Shown piece by piece: positions 12,034 to 22,067 of a stretch of DNA of 64,000 nt. The translations under genes were made by a program, and so were the position numbers. The stretch is from Diaphorobacter sp. HDW4B (GTDB taxonomy: Bacteria > Pseudomonadota > Gammaproteobacteria > Burkholderiales > Burkholderiaceae_C): positions 1,870,001-1,934,000 of the forward strand of contig NZ_CP049905.1 of NCBI RefSeq assembly GCF_011305535.1, given 5' to 3'. The number at the start of each line of letters is the position of its first letter. The first letter of the stretch is position 1. Below the pieces are notes generated by a model. It had not been told where the DNA came from and made no database searches. It saw nothing but the letters and a program-made list of their open reading frames with translations.

Positions 12034-13146
12034 ATGCAGTGTCCTCAATGCAACTGGCAAAACCCGACCAGCTTCACCGAATGCTTCAACTGCAGACGGC
12101 CCCTGCGCGTGGCCGCTCCGGCAGCAGCCACCGCTGACACCCAGAAAGCGCCACGCACCGCCGCTTTCAACGCTCCCGCCAAAGACATTCCCGCCGAAGC
12201 TGGTCGTACGGCACGGATCGTTGCCACCATCGTCGATGGCTTGCTGCTGGTGCTCGTCGCGGCCCTGCTGATCGGCGGCGGTCTCTGGCTTTCACAGAAC
12301 GGCGGTGAAAATGGGGCGCGAGGCAGCTTCGCCCTGCTGTTGCTGCTGGCTGCGTTCGTGCTGCCGTTTGTTCTGCTCGGCTGGCTCGACAGCCTGGGCG
12401 GCACACCCGGCAAGCGCTTGCTGGGATTGCAGGTGCGCAACGCTGCCGGTCACATGCCGGGCGTGGTCTCCTCCACGCTCAGGCAATTGCTCAAGTACGT
12501 CACCAATCTGGGCCTGCCCTTCGTCTTTCATCTGGCCGATCGCTTTCTGTTCGGCAACGATGGCGCGCACAACGTCATCACCGGCAGCTACGTGGTGCGG
12601 CGCAGTGCCGATGCCGTGAAGATCAACCGCCACATCCAGTCCCACGAAGTGCGACGCGCAGGCATGCGCAGATTCGGCGGCATGCTGGTGCTGAGCGTGG
12701 TTTCCGTGCTGCTCACACTCATCGTGATCGCTATGGTCTACGGCGAAATCCGCGACGCGCGCCATCCCCAGGCCGCCGAAGCACGCAAGGCCATGAGCGA
12801 GATCGCGCGCTCGGTCAAACCCATCACGCAACTCGCCACCGCGCATTACACCCGCACTGGCCGCTTTGCCAACGACATGCAGGAGCTGGGCATCAACGCG
12901 CTTCCAGACGGCATAGCCGCGCTGCAGTTCGACCCGCGCAATGGCGCGATCACCGCCACGCTCTCGACCGCCGCTGGCGAGGCGCGGGCACAAGGAAAGC
13001 ATCTCGCCTGGCTGCCTGTCTTCAAGCAACGCAGCGGCACCTCCGAACTCAAGAAATGGCGCTGCGGCAGCCCCGACATCGCCAAAGACGAACTGCCCTC
13101 GCTTTGCAACGACGACATGAGCGCCCTGGCAGCGCCCACCTCCTGA
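12034..13146 (+). CDS. RDD-family membrane protein with N-terminal zinc ribbon
   Basis: A 370-residue protein. The N-terminus has a four-cysteine zinc ribbon, CPQCNW and CFNCRR (Cys 3, 6, 17, 20). Residues about 60-180 form an RDD domain with two or three membrane helices (RIVATIVDGLLLVLVAALLI and a leucine-rich helix ending VLLGWLDS, then GGTPGKRLLGLQVR). Another helix lies near 205-235. The C-terminal 130 residues are predicted outside the membrane and resemble a pilin-like soluble tail (HYTRTGRFANDMQELGI). Function is not known. It lies 31 bases ahead of the TPR gene, so the two may be one operon. Confidence 0.75.
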   Translation: MQCPQCNWQNPTSFTECFNCRRPLRVAAPAAATADTQKAPRTAAFNAPAKDIPAEAGRTARIVATIVDGLLLVLVAALLIGGGLWLSQNGGENGARGSFALLLLLAAFVLPFVLLGWLDSLGGTPGKRLLGLQVRNAAGHMPGVVSSTLRQLLKYVTNLGLPFVFHLADRFLFGNDGAHNVITGSYVVRRSADAVKINRHIQSHEVRRAGMRRFGGMLVLSVVSVLLTLIVIAMVYGEIRDARHPQAAEARKAMSEIARSVKPITQLATAHYTRTGRFANDMQELGINALPDGIAALQFDPRNGAITATLSTAAGEARAQGKHLAWLPVFKQRSGTSELKKWRCGSPDIAKDELPSLCNDDMSALAAPTS

Positions 13147-13177
13147 GCCTCCTGAAGAAGACCGAAAGACCCGCTTC

Positions 13178-14404
13178 ATGACCCCACTCTCGCCGCAACT
13201 CATCGACGATTTCCGCCGTGCCGACAACAACGACGATTGGCTGCGTGCGCTGCAGATCGCCCAGCAGGCGATCTCCGAGTCGCCCAACAACGCCCATGCC
13301 CACGCCATGAGCGCACGCGCCCATTGGAGGCTGGGTGAAATGGCCGAGTGCGATGCCGATGTCGCGCGCGCCTTGCAGCTCGATGCGAACTGCGCGCTGG
13401 CCATCGCCACTCAAGCCGGGCGCTTGGCCGATGACGGTCAGACCAGCCAAGCCGTCGCCAAGCTGGACGAGGCCATCGACAAGCTCCCCGGCGACGCCAG
13501 CCTGCACATTGCGCGCGGTTGGCAGTTGCAGGAAGACGACCAACTGAACGACGCGCTGCTGGACTATCGCCAGGCCATCGCGCTCGATCCGCAGAATATG
13601 CGCGGCTATGTCAACGCGGCGGCGGTGCTAGGCTCCCTTGGCCGCAACAGCGAGGCTGCCGACCTGTGGGACAACGGCGCAAATGCCTGCCCCGACAACG
13701 GCCAGCTCGCCTACAACGCGGGCACGGCGCTCTATCAGCAGCACGACTACGAGCGCGCCATCGGCCATCTGGACCGTGCGCGCCAGATCATCGGCGAGCG
13801 CAACGATGTGCAGATGAATCGCGGGCGGACGCTGCAGATGCTGGGTCGCCATCAGGAGGCCATTGATGAATGGGTGCAGCTCTATCGCCGCGAGCCGCAT
13901 TGGGACTGGGTGCTCAACGGCTTGGTCGAGAGCTACTGCCGGCTGGGCGACAACGCGAATGCGCAGCGCTATCGCTGGGAGCTGGATCAGCTCTCGGGCG
14001 ACCATGAAGGCACGGTCAAACTTGGCTGGCTGCTGTTCCACGACCGCAAGAGCGAAGAGTTGATCGAGCTGGTCGAGCCGCTGGCCAAAGCCACGCATTC
14101 ACGCCCGGAGTTCGGCCAGATGATGGGCATGTCGCTGCGCCGTCAGGAAAAATTTCCGGAAGCGCTGCAGTGGATGGAGCGCACCGTCGCCACGCACGAC
14201 GACTACCACTGGGCGCGCGGCGATCTCGCCAACATCCTGTCCGAAATCTACAGCCGCCACGACGAGGCACTCAAGCACATCCAGATCGCCATTTCGATGG
14301 CTCCGGATTCGGGCTTTTATCGCCGCGTGCACGGCGAAATTCTGGAGCGCAAGAAGGGGCCCGGCAAGAAGGGCGGCTGGCTCAAGCGCCTGTTCGGCGG
14401 CTGA
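13178..14404 (+). CDS. Tetratricopeptide repeat protein
   Basis: A 408-residue soluble protein made almost wholly of degenerate TPR units, for example QLNDALLDYRQAIALDPQN, DYERAIGHLDRARQII and FPEALQWMERTVATH. There is no signal peptide. The C-terminus is strongly basic and glycine-rich (ERKKGPGKKGGWLKRLFGG), which could contact nucleic acid or membrane. TPR proteins are scaffolds; partner and role cannot be told. It is probably co-transcribed with the RDD gene upstream and ends convergently 29 bases from the DUF1269 gene. Confidence 0.8.
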   Translation: MTPLSPQLIDDFRRADNNDDWLRALQIAQQAISESPNNAHAHAMSARAHWRLGEMAECDADVARALQLDANCALAIATQAGRLADDGQTSQAVAKLDEAIDKLPGDASLHIARGWQLQEDDQLNDALLDYRQAIALDPQNMRGYVNAAAVLGSLGRNSEAADLWDNGANACPDNGQLAYNAGTALYQQHDYERAIGHLDRARQIIGERNDVQMNRGRTLQMLGRHQEAIDEWVQLYRREPHWDWVLNGLVESYCRLGDNANAQRYRWELDQLSGDHEGTVKLGWLLFHDRKSEELIELVEPLAKATHSRPEFGQMMGMSLRRQEKFPEALQWMERTVATHDDYHWARGDLANILSEIYSRHDEALKHIQIAISMAPDSGFYRRVHGEILERKKGPGKKGGWLKRLFGG

Positions 14405-14433
14405 TTCGCCGCCGCCCGTCCGCCCATCGCGGT

Positions 14434-15078
14434 TCAGGTCTTCTTCGAGCTGAAAGCGTTCTGGATGCTGGACTTGAGCTTGTTCAGGCCCTCGCCCACA
14501 TCGTCCTTCCAGTCGTCCAGCTTGTCGTGCCATTCGGCGCTCTTCTTCTCGCTCAGCACGCGGCGGGCTTCCTTCGCGGCGGCGATGGTGGCCTCTTCCT
14601 GAGCGACCACCTCCTCCTGCACCACCCCGAGCGGGCGACGCAGCACCACGCCAGCGAGCGTGTCGGAGATGCCGTTGAGGGCGTCCGGAGAGTCCTCGCC
14701 CACGGTCGCGATCAGCGTGGTCGAGCCCGGCGGCATCGCCTGCATCATCTGGTCCAGCACGCTTGCGCGGTCCTGCAGTTTGTCGGCCGACACCGCACTG
14801 CCCACCAGCGCGCCGTACACGCCACCAAACAGCATGCCCAGCGGGCCTGCCAGCATGCCGATGAGCGAACCCACTAGCGTTCCCGTCAGCGGCCCTGTGG
14901 TTCCGCCTCCGTCAGAGGCCCCGTCCTTGATGGAAAAAGTGCCATCCGCGGCACGTTGCACCACGGCGGCGTTCTGCACCTGCAACTGGCCGGAGACCGC
15001 TGCGCCCTTCAGTTCCGAGAGCGCCTGGTAAGCCTTGCTTTCTTGCGCAAAGCTGATGAGGACGACGTTCTGTTCCAT
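14434..15078 (-). CDS. DUF1269-family membrane-associated protein with glycine zipper
   Basis: A 214-residue protein of the DUF1269 type. After an N-terminal alpha/beta segment (QNVVLISFAQESKAYQALSE) comes a hydrophobic glycine-zipper hairpin at about 77-105 (GSLIGMLAGPLGMLFGGVYG). A charged helical C-terminal half with AQEEATIAAAKEARRVLSEK follows. Members are common in environmental bacteria and often linked to stress, but no biochemical role is established. It stands alone between convergent and tandem neighbours. Confidence 0.75.
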   Translation of the reverse strand: MEQNVVLISFAQESKAYQALSELKGAAVSGQLQVQNAAVVQRAADGTFSIKDGASDGGGTTGPLTGTLVGSLIGMLAGPLGMLFGGVYGALVGSAVSADKLQDRASVLDQMMQAMPPGSTTLIATVGEDSPDALNGISDTLAGVVLRRPLGVVQEEVVAQEEATIAAAKEARRVLSEKKSAEWHDKLDDWKDDVGEGLNKLKSSIQNAFSSKKT

Positions 15079-15189
15079 AGCTGTACTCCATTGACATCGG
15101 TTAGAAATAGCACGTGCAAATCAATGTAGTCGAGCGCGCCTCATCCCGTGTGACTCTTCGGGAAGTTTTTCACTCCGATACCAGCTGTT

Positions 15190-16074
15190 TCACGCCTCGC
15201 CCCAGATCGCCGAGCGCATGGAAATCGCGGCCATCTGGAAATCGCTGTTGAAGAAGCGCGGTGCTTCGCCTTCGTGCACGGCACCGGCTGCATGCAGCAG
15301 CGGCAGGTAGTGCTCGAACGTGGGATGCGCCATCTGCGTGACGCGGCCCAGATCCTGAAAGCGCGTGAGCGCCTGCAGATCGCCCGCCTGAATGCGCTCG
15401 GCGACATGCCGGTCGAACTCGATGGCCCAGTCGTAGGCCTGATTGGGCGCGGCGCTGGGCTGCATCGCGCGCAGGTTGTGCACAACGTTGCCACTCGCCA
15501 CGATGAGCACGCCCTGCTCGCGCAAGGCACGCAGTTGCTGGCCGAGCGCGAAATGCTCCTGCGCAGCACGTCCGTAGACCAGACTGAGCTGCATCACCGG
15601 AATGTCGGCAGCCGGGAACATGGGCTTGAGCACGCTCCAGGTGCCGTGGTCCAGCCCCCATTCGGCGTCATCCACGAGCACGGGCTGATCGATGGAGGGC
15701 GCGTCCAAGCGCGAAGCGAGTTCGCGCGCCACGGCCGGTGCGCCCGGCGCGGGATACTGCTGCGCAAACAGCTCTTGCGGGAATCCGCCGAAGTCGTGAA
15801 TCGTGCGCGGCTCGGCCATGCCCGTGAGCGCCCATTCGCTGCGCGTGAGCCAATGCGCGGAGACGCACAGAATCAGTTGGGGCTTGCCATGGCGCTGGAG
15901 CAGCGATTGCCCGAGCGATTGCCAGCTCTCGCGGTACTCGTTGTCCTCGATCGCATTCATCGGACTGCCGTGTCCCACGAACAGCACCGGCAGCCGCGGC
16001 GACGGCTTCAGCGACGCCAACCCGGCAGCAGCGGCGAGTTGATCGGGAGAACGGAAAGTGGTGGTGGAGGTCAT
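15190..16074 (-). CDS. ygiD: YgiD/LigB-type extradiol dioxygenase (DODA family)
   Basis: A 294-residue class III extradiol dioxygenase-like protein. Candidate metal ligands are in VGHGSPMNAI, CVSAHWLTRSEW, LDHGTWSVL and ASGNVVHNLR. The E. coli relative YgiD acts on 4,5-DOPA in vitro and binds zinc; plant DODA is its relative. The physiological substrate in bacteria is unclear. It lies 24 bases downstream of ubiA in transcription order, so co-transcription is likely. The first 25 residues are an extension without signal-peptide character. Confidence 0.85.
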   Translation of the reverse strand: MTSTTTFRSPDQLAAAAGLASLKPSPRLPVLFVGHGSPMNAIEDNEYRESWQSLGQSLLQRHGKPQLILCVSAHWLTRSEWALTGMAEPRTIHDFGGFPQELFAQQYPAPGAPAVARELASRLDAPSIDQPVLVDDAEWGLDHGTWSVLKPMFPAADIPVMQLSLVYGRAAQEHFALGQQLRALREQGVLIVASGNVVHNLRAMQPSAAPNQAYDWAIEFDRHVAERIQAGDLQALTRFQDLGRVTQMAHPTFEHYLPLLHAAGAVHEGEAPRFFNSDFQMAAISMRSAIWGEA

Positions 16075-16098
16075 GATGCTTCCCTATATGCGGACAGA

Positions 16099-16971
16099 TC
16101 AGCGCAAAGCAAATCCAAGGACGACGCCGACGAAGATCGCCACACCCATCCAGTGGCTCTTGCTGAAAGCGGTGAAGCAGCCTTCGCGCGTGCGGTTGCG
16201 GATCAGCGTGAAGTGCCAGACCATCTGCGCCGCCGCCACGCCCATGCCCAGCCAGAACGGCCAGCCCAGGTGGTATGGCGCAATCGCCACGGCGGTGAGC
16301 CCCCAGCACAGCGCAAAGAACAGCATGATGCCAGCCACGTCAAAGCGCCCCAGCGTGATCGCCGAAGTCTTCATGCCGATCTTGAGGTCATCGTCGCGAT
16401 CAACCATGGCGTATTCGGTGTCGTAGGCCAGCACCATGAACATGTTGGCCGTCCAGAGCAGCCATGCCGTGGCGGGAACCTCGCCGACCACCGCCGCAAA
16501 AGCGATCACGATGCCGAAGTTGAAAGCAATGCCGAGAAACGCCTGCGGCATGGCGAAAAAGCGTTTGGTGAACGGATAGAGAATCGTGAACAGCACCGCA
16601 GGCACGGACCACGCCACGGCCTCCCAGCGCGTGGTGAGCACCAGCCCCAGCGAGATCAACGCCAGCACCGCACCAAGCATCGAGGCCTCGAACACCGACA
16701 CTTGGCCGCTGGTGATGGGGCGCGCCTTGGTGCGCTTCACATGCTTGTCGAAGTCGCGGTCGGCGATGTCGTTGATGCAGCAACCGGCGCTGCGCATCAG
16801 CACTGTGCCGAGCACGAACACGATCAGCAGATGCCAACCCGGAAAACCATCAGCCGCCACCCACAACGCCACCAGCGTGGGCCAGACCAGCACCAACCAG
16901 CCAGCCGGTCGATTGAAGCGGACCAGATCCAGATACAGGGACAGGCGTGAACGAGGGGCAACGGCGGACAT
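16099..16971 (-). CDS. ubiA: 4-Hydroxybenzoate polyprenyltransferase
   Basis: A 290-residue UbiA-family membrane enzyme that attaches the polyprenyl tail to 4-hydroxybenzoate in ubiquinone synthesis. Both Asp-rich prenyl-diphosphate motifs are visible: [16 protein letters not shown] in the first half and [16 protein letters not shown] in the second. Eight or nine membrane helices are evident. The ATG at 16971 starts the expected [20 protein letters not shown]; the frame is open more than 300 bases upstream, but that extension has no relation to the family. Confidence 0.95.
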   Translation of the reverse strand: MSAVAPRSRLSLYLDLVRFNRPAGWLVLVWPTLVALWVAADGFPGWHLLIVFVLGTVLMRSAGCCINDIADRDFDKHVKRTKARPITSGQVSVFEASMLGAVLALISLGLVLTTRWEAVAWSVPAVLFTILYPFTKRFFAMPQAFLGIAFNFGIVIAFAAVVGEVPATAWLLWTANMFMVLAYDTEYAMVDRDDDLKIGMKTSAITLGRFDVAGIMLFFALCWGLTAVAIAPYHLGWPFWLGMGVAAAQMVWHFTLIRNRTREGCFTAFSKSHWMGVAIFVGVVLGFALR

Positions 16972-17138
16972 GCGGACTATGGTTTTCAAAAGAGGAAAGA
17001 CAGGGCCGCAACATATTGAGAGCGTTTGGAGAGTTTGCGGCTCGACGTTTATACGCCATGCAAGGCGATTGCAGGCCAGCGCGAGACGGTCTCCCCACTG
17101 TTCACTCAGATTGCGACGCAAGCGCGAGTGCCAGAAAC

Positions 17139-17168
17139 TAAAAAGGCGCTGATCTTTCGACCAGCGCC
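17139..17168 (-). terminator. Intrinsic terminator downstream of oxyR
   Basis: Seven-base arms GGCGCTG (17145-17151) and CAGCGCC (17162-17168) are followed on the minus strand by five T. It lies 31 bases past the oxyR stop and ahead of ubiA, so oxyR and ubiA are separate transcripts. Confidence 0.8.
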
Positions 17169-17198
17169 AATTTGGCTCGCAGTGATTGTTTTCTTTGT

Positions 17199-18164
17199 TT
17201 AAGACAAGCGGGTCACGCCCGGCAGTTCGCAGGCGAACACGGCATTGCGCAGTGCAGCGATCGCTTCGTAGCGCGTGAAGCTGCGACGCCATGCCAGCAC
17301 AACGCGGCGCATTGGAGGGCCACCGCCGTCTTCTTCCTTGATCGGCAGATAGCGGATGTGCGCATCGTCGCTCTTGCGGCGGCGCGATGTGGTGATCAGC
17401 GCGTCGCGTGGCACCGACAGGCGCGGCACCAGCGTCACGCCCATGCCGGCGGACACCATGTGCTTGATGGTTTCCAGCGACGAGCCTTCAAAGGTGCGGC
17501 GGATGCCTTCGGAGTTGCTCGCGTAGCGGGCGAACTCAGGGCAGACTTCCAGCACGTGATCGCGGAAGCAGTGGCCAGCGCCCAGCAGCAGCATGGTTTC
17601 GTTCTTGAGCTCGCCTGCAGACACATAAGGCTTTTCAGCCAGTGGATGGCTTGCGGGCACGGCGGCCATGAAAGGCTCATCGTACAGAGGGGCAAGCGCC
17701 AGACCGGTGTCGGGGAAGGGCTCGGCCATGATGGCGCAGTCGATTTCACCGGTGCGCAGCATTTCCAGCAGCTTGGCGGTGAAGTTTTCCTGCAGCATCA
17801 GCGGCATTTGCGGCGTACGCGCAATGGCGTGACGCACCAGTTCGGGAAGGAGGTAAGGACCGACGGTGTAGATCACGCCGAGGGTCAGGGCTCCGGCGAG
17901 CGGGTCCTTGCCACGCTTGGCAATTTCCTTGATCGCGGCGGCCTGTTCCAGAACGCTTTGCGCCTGACGGACGATTTGCTCGCCCAGCGGCGTGACGGAC
18001 ACATCACCGGCACTGCGCTCGAACAGCTTGATTTCCAATTCGTCTTCCAGTTTCTTGACCGCGACGGACAAGGTGGGCTGCGAGACATAGCACGCGTCGG
18101 CCGCGCGACCAAAGTGCTTCTCCCGGGCTACTGCGACGATATATTTGAGTTCTGTGAGGGTCAT
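17199..18164 (-). CDS. oxyR: Hydrogen-peroxide-sensing LysR-family regulator
   Basis: A 321-residue LysR-type regulator. The helix-turn-helix (about 18-37) reads [20 protein letters not shown]. Two cysteines at 199 and 208 (GAGHCFRD and LEVCPE) occupy the numbered positions of the E. coli OxyR disulphide switch, so peroxide sensing is well supported. The start [10 protein letters not shown] follows AGGAAA by about 6 bases; the upstream extension is not conserved in type. It is transcribed in the same direction as recG, which lies 250 bases upstream; that arrangement is common in Burkholderiales. Confidence 0.94.
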   Translation of the reverse strand: MTLTELKYIVAVAREKHFGRAADACYVSQPTLSVAVKKLEDELEIKLFERSAGDVSVTPLGEQIVRQAQSVLEQAAAIKEIAKRGKDPLAGALTLGVIYTVGPYLLPELVRHAIARTPQMPLMLQENFTAKLLEMLRTGEIDCAIMAEPFPDTGLALAPLYDEPFMAAVPASHPLAEKPYVSAGELKNETMLLLGAGHCFRDHVLEVCPEFARYASNSEGIRRTFEGSSLETIKHMVSAGMGVTLVPRLSVPRDALITTSRRRKSDDAHIRYLPIKEEDGGGPPMRRVVLAWRRSFTRYEAIAALRNAVFACELPGVTRLS

Positions 18165-18412
18165 GTGATTTCCTGCAAGGCCATACAACATTTTGCACTG
18201 CGGCGCTGCCGACAGTATCGTGTGCGCGAATTCCATGCAAACCGCAAAAACAATTGGGCAACTCCAAACAATTGGAATCCACGGCTTTTTGCATCTATCG
18301 GCACCGAAACAGTGCGCAACAATGGCTATTTAAAAAGACTCGCGTCGCTTCCGAAAAATATCAACTTCATACAAGTACCTGAAAACCAAAAATATCCAAG
18401 TTATCGACGGGA

Positions 18413-20557
18413 TCAGGCTTTCAAAAAATCCGATTTGCTTCCCAACCAACGCGCCACATGCCGCTCGGCCAGCGCCGGATACTCATCCAGCATTTGCGGA
18501 GCAGCATTGCGAGCCCAACTCAGCAAATCGGCATCGATAGATAAATCAGCAAATCGTAACAAAGCGTCACCGGATTGGCGCGCACCCAACAGTTCGCCCG
18601 GTCCGCGAATCTCCAAATCCCTTCTGGCTATCTCGAAACCGTCGTTGGTTTCTGCCATGGCCTTGAGCCGTTCACGCGCCGTCTGCGCCAAACGTCCGCT
18701 TTCACCAGTTGAATAAAGTAACACACATGCCGAAGCTGCCGCTCCACGCCCCACTCGCCCTCTGAGCTGGTGCAATTGGGACAGCCCAAAACGCTCCGCA
18801 TGTTCAATCACCATGAGCGATGCATTCGGCACGTCGACTCCCACCTCGATCACCGTGGTGCTGACCAACACGCCCATCGTACCGCCCTTGAATTCTCCCA
18901 TCACGTTTTTCTTTTCAATAGCGGGCATTCGCGAATGCAATAAACCCACCGTCACTCCCGGCAAGGCCTCGCTGAGCTCGACATGCGTGGCTGTGGCGTT
19001 GGAGAGATCCAGCGCCTCGCTTTCCTCAATCAGCGGACACACCCAATAGACCTGCCTGCCTTCCGCGACCTGCGCGGCGATGCGTTCGATCACCTGGTCC
19101 TTGCGGCTGTCGGAGATCACCTTGGTCACGATCGGCGTGCGTCCCGGAGGCAACTCGTCGATGGTGGACACATCAAGATCAGCAAAGTAGCTCATCGCCA
19201 AGGTCCGTGGAATAGGAGTTGCACTCATCATGAGCATGTGCGGCTCCATTCCCTGATCCTTGAGCTTCTGTCTGAGCGCCAGCCGCTGGGCCACGCCAAA
19301 GCGATGCTGCTCGTCGATGACCGCCAGCGCCAGGTTCTTGAACTTCACTTGCTCCTGAATGACCGCATGTGTACCAACAACCAGGGCCGCTTCGCCACTC
19401 TCGACCATTGCGAGCATTTGCGTGCGTTCCTTCTTCTTCTGCCCGCCCGCCAGCCACGCCACGCGCTTGCCACGGCTGGCCAGCAAGGGCTCGATCCAGC
19501 CGATGAGCTTGGAGAAATGCTGTTCGGCCAGAATTTCCGTCGGCGCCATGAGCGCGCACTGCCAGCCTGCATCCATGCAGATGGCCGCAGCCATGGCCGC
19601 CACCACGGTCTTGCCCGAACCCACATCGCCCTGCAGCAGGCGGTGCATGGGCGTCGCGCGCGCCAGATCGGCGAAGATTTCCTGACAGACGCGGCGCTGC
19701 GCGGCCGTCAGATGAAACGGCAGCACGCCTTGGAGCTGCTCATGCAGTGCGCTCGCATCCGGTGTGGGTTCGAGCTTGGGTGAGCGCAGGCGTGCACGTT
19801 CTCTTTTGGCCGTGAGCTGCGACAACTGCTGCGCCAGCAACTCCTCCGCCTTGAGCCGCTGCCAGGCAGGATGCGTATGGTCCTCCAATGTGACCAGCGC
19901 CACATCGGGCGTCGGATGGTGCAGAAAGAACAGCGAATCCTTGAGGCTCCAGAGCGGCTCGAAACCCTTGGCACCGCGCAGCGCGACCGGCGCAGGAGTC
20001 AGGTTCTGCCCCAGTGTTTCCGACAGATCCGCCCTGCGCAGTCCGCCCGCCACGGCGCGGCGCAGATAGGCCTGGGGCAGTTGGGCGACCGAGGGATAGA
20101 CCGGCGTCAGCGCCGCAGGCAGCTCGCCCTCGGCCTTGCGAAACACCGGGTGCAGCATCTGCCGACCCCAGAACCCGCCTTTGACCTCGCCGCGCGCGCG
20201 AATGCGCTCACCCACGGCCATGGTCTTCTGGTGGGAGGGGTAGAAGCTGAAGAAACGCAGTTCGCACTCACCCGTTCCATCATCGAGCCGCACCACCAAT
20301 TGGCGACGCGGGCGCATCTGGATTTCGCTGGAAACCACCACGCCCTCGATCTGCGACGGCTCTCCGTCGCGTGCGTTGCGGATCGGCGTGATGCGAGTTT
20401 CGTCCTCGTAGCGGTGCGGCAGGTGCAGCGCCAGATCGATGTCGCGCACCAGTCCCAGCTTGTGCATCGCCTTCTGGGGCGCGCTCAGCTCGGCCTTTTT
20501 CGGGCCGGAGGTGGATTTCGACGACGAGGACGAAGAAGAGGAGGATGAGGCCGGCAT
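18413..20557 (-). CDS. recG: ATP-dependent DNA helicase RecG
   Basis: A 714-residue superfamily 2 helicase that reverses stalled replication forks and branch-migrates junctions. Seen: the N-terminal wedge/OB domain, Walker A GDVGSGKT, the DEQHRFG box, SATPIPRTL, and motif VI QLRGRVGRG near the C-terminus. The product opens with a run of ten serines encoded by mixed TCN codons (residues 4-13), which is not part of the conserved fold. The gene is divergent from queA and upstream of oxyR on the same strand. Confidence 0.96.
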   Translation of the reverse strand: MPASSSSSSSSSSKSTSGPKKAELSAPQKAMHKLGLVRDIDLALHLPHRYEDETRITPIRNARDGEPSQIEGVVVSSEIQMRPRRQLVVRLDDGTGECELRFFSFYPSHQKTMAVGERIRARGEVKGGFWGRQMLHPVFRKAEGELPAALTPVYPSVAQLPQAYLRRAVAGGLRRADLSETLGQNLTPAPVALRGAKGFEPLWSLKDSLFFLHHPTPDVALVTLEDHTHPAWQRLKAEELLAQQLSQLTAKRERARLRSPKLEPTPDASALHEQLQGVLPFHLTAAQRRVCQEIFADLARATPMHRLLQGDVGSGKTVVAAMAAAICMDAGWQCALMAPTEILAEQHFSKLIGWIEPLLASRGKRVAWLAGGQKKKERTQMLAMVESGEAALVVGTHAVIQEQVKFKNLALAVIDEQHRFGVAQRLALRQKLKDQGMEPHMLMMSATPIPRTLAMSYFADLDVSTIDELPPGRTPIVTKVISDSRKDQVIERIAAQVAEGRQVYWVCPLIEESEALDLSNATATHVELSEALPGVTVGLLHSRMPAIEKKNVMGEFKGGTMGVLVSTTVIEVGVDVPNASLMVIEHAERFGLSQLHQLRGRVGRGAAASACVLLYSTGESGRLAQTARERLKAMAETNDGFEIARRDLEIRGPGELLGARQSGDALLRFADLSIDADLLSWARNAAPQMLDEYPALAERHVARWLGSKSDFLKA

Positions 20558-20857
20558 GTCGGCTGGGCTTGCGAATCGAATCGTTGAAAGGACGGGGGCA
20601 AAAGGCTATCACGTCTGTGACACTGTTTTCATGATACGACGCGTGCTGTGGGCTGCTTTACTCGCGACTGCGCGCAATTCCGTCTCGCGGTCTCGGCCAT
20701 CGGGCAGGTTCTAAAATGGTGACCTTGCAAGTTTCTCGCGTGGCCAACCCCTTGGGGCCGTACCGCGCAAGCCCAGAAGTAGTCAGTTTTCCCTTTGGAG
20801 CCGTTCAGGCCTGTCAAGCCCCGCTCCTTGTTCGAGTTGAACGGTTCCCAGCCATCC

Positions 20858-21997
20858 ATGTCAAACATCTCTTCCAGCAGCCAGCCCGCCGACGCCACCT
20901 CATCGGCCACGGCAGATCGTCGCGAATTCAACCTGAGCGACTTCGATTTCGAACTCCCCGAATCCCTGATCGCACAACACCCGACCGCCGTGCGCAGCGC
21001 CTCGCGCCTGCTGGACGGCCGCCTGAGCGAGCCCGTGGACCGCATCTTCAACGAGTTGCCCGATCTGCTGCAGCCCGGTGACCTGCTGGTCTTCAACGAC
21101 ACGCGCGTGCTCAAGGCCCGCTTGTTCGGCGAAAAGGAAAGCGGCGGCAAGCTGGAGATTCTGGTCGAGCGCGTGCTGCAGGGCAACGAGGTCGTCGTCC
21201 ACATGCGCGTGAGCAAGAAGCCGCTGATCGGCGGTCGCATGCACCTGTGCGGCGGCCTGAAGAATGGCGGCTTCGACGCGGTTCTGCTCGGTCGCTGGCC
21301 CGACGAGAACGGGCAACTGTTCCACCTCGCCTTCACCGGCCCCAAGGGCGAGACACCGTATGAGCTGATGGAGCAGCACGGTCACCTGCCGCTGCCGCCC
21401 TACATCGAACGCCAGCAAAGCACCGGCGAAGATCCCGACGAAGCCGAAGACACCGAACGCTATCAGACCGTGTTCGCGGCCAATCCCGGCGCGGTGGCCG
21501 CACCGACGGCTGCGCTGCACTTCGACGAGTCCGTGCTCGAGCGCCTGAAGGAGCGCGGCGTGGAGCGCGCCAGCGTCACGCTGCACGTGGGCGCAGGCAC
21601 CTTCCAGCCGGTGAAGACCGAGAATCTCTCCGAGCACGTGATGCACAGCGAGTGGTACAGCATCCCCATGGCCACGCTGGCAGCGCTGGAGCGCACCCGC
21701 CAGCGCGGCGGCCGCGTCGTCGCGGTGGGCACGACGACCGTGCGCACGCTCGAATCCTGGGCCAAGAGCGGCAACATCTCGGGCGACACCAACATCTTCA
21801 TCACCCCCGGTTTTCAATACCAGGTGGTGGACATGCTGATCACCAATTTCCACCTGCCCAAGAGCACGCTGATGATGCTGGTGAGCGCGTTTGCGGGCTA
21901 CGAGCACATCATGAGTCTGTACAAGCACGCGATTGCCGAGCAGTACCGATTCTTCAGCTACGGCGATTCGATGCTGCTGTCACGCAAGCGCGGATAA
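20858..21997 (+). CDS. queA: S-adenosylmethionine:tRNA ribosyltransferase-isomerase
   Basis: A 379-residue enzyme that transfers and isomerises the ribosyl part of AdoMet onto preQ1-tRNA to give epoxyqueuosine. The family start [15 protein letters not shown] appears only after about 30 Ser/Ala-rich residues, so either the protein has a tail or the true start is later. Also seen: [32 protein letters not shown] and [18 protein letters not shown]. The ATG at 20858 has no strong ribosome site. It ends at a strong terminator. Confidence 0.93.
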   Translation: MSNISSSSQPADATSSATADRREFNLSDFDFELPESLIAQHPTAVRSASRLLDGRLSEPVDRIFNELPDLLQPGDLLVFNDTRVLKARLFGEKESGGKLEILVERVLQGNEVVVHMRVSKKPLIGGRMHLCGGLKNGGFDAVLLGRWPDENGQLFHLAFTGPKGETPYELMEQHGHLPLPPYIERQQSTGEDPDEAEDTERYQTVFAANPGAVAAPTAALHFDESVLERLKERGVERASVTLHVGAGTFQPVKTENLSEHVMHSEWYSIPMATLAALERTRQRGGRVVAVGTTTVRTLESWAKSGNISGDTNIFITPGFQYQVVDMLITNFHLPKSTLMMLVSAFAGYEHIMSLYKHAIAEQYRFFSYGDSMLLSRKRG

Positions 21998-22012
21998 ATA
22001 GTCCACTCAAGC

Positions 22013-22047
22013 AAAAAGACCGACTTCTTCCAGTCGGTCTTTTTTTG
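22013..22047. terminator. Bidirectional intrinsic terminator between queA and a Bug receptor gene
   Basis: Arms GACCGAC (22018-22024) and GTCGGTC (22033-22039) with eight T after the stem on the plus strand and five A before it, so it works on both strands. It separates two convergent genes. Confidence 0.9.
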
Positions 22048-22067
22048 TGCGCAATGCAACTGCACCT

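Noticed and set aside
15274-16950. 558-codon open frame antisense to ygiD and ubiA
   Set aside because: It spans two well-supported genes and their junction on the other strand and shows no protein-like composition.
16972-17292. 107-residue N-terminal extension of UbiA
   Set aside because: It crosses the intergenic region and the oxyR terminator, and UbiA begins normally at 16971.
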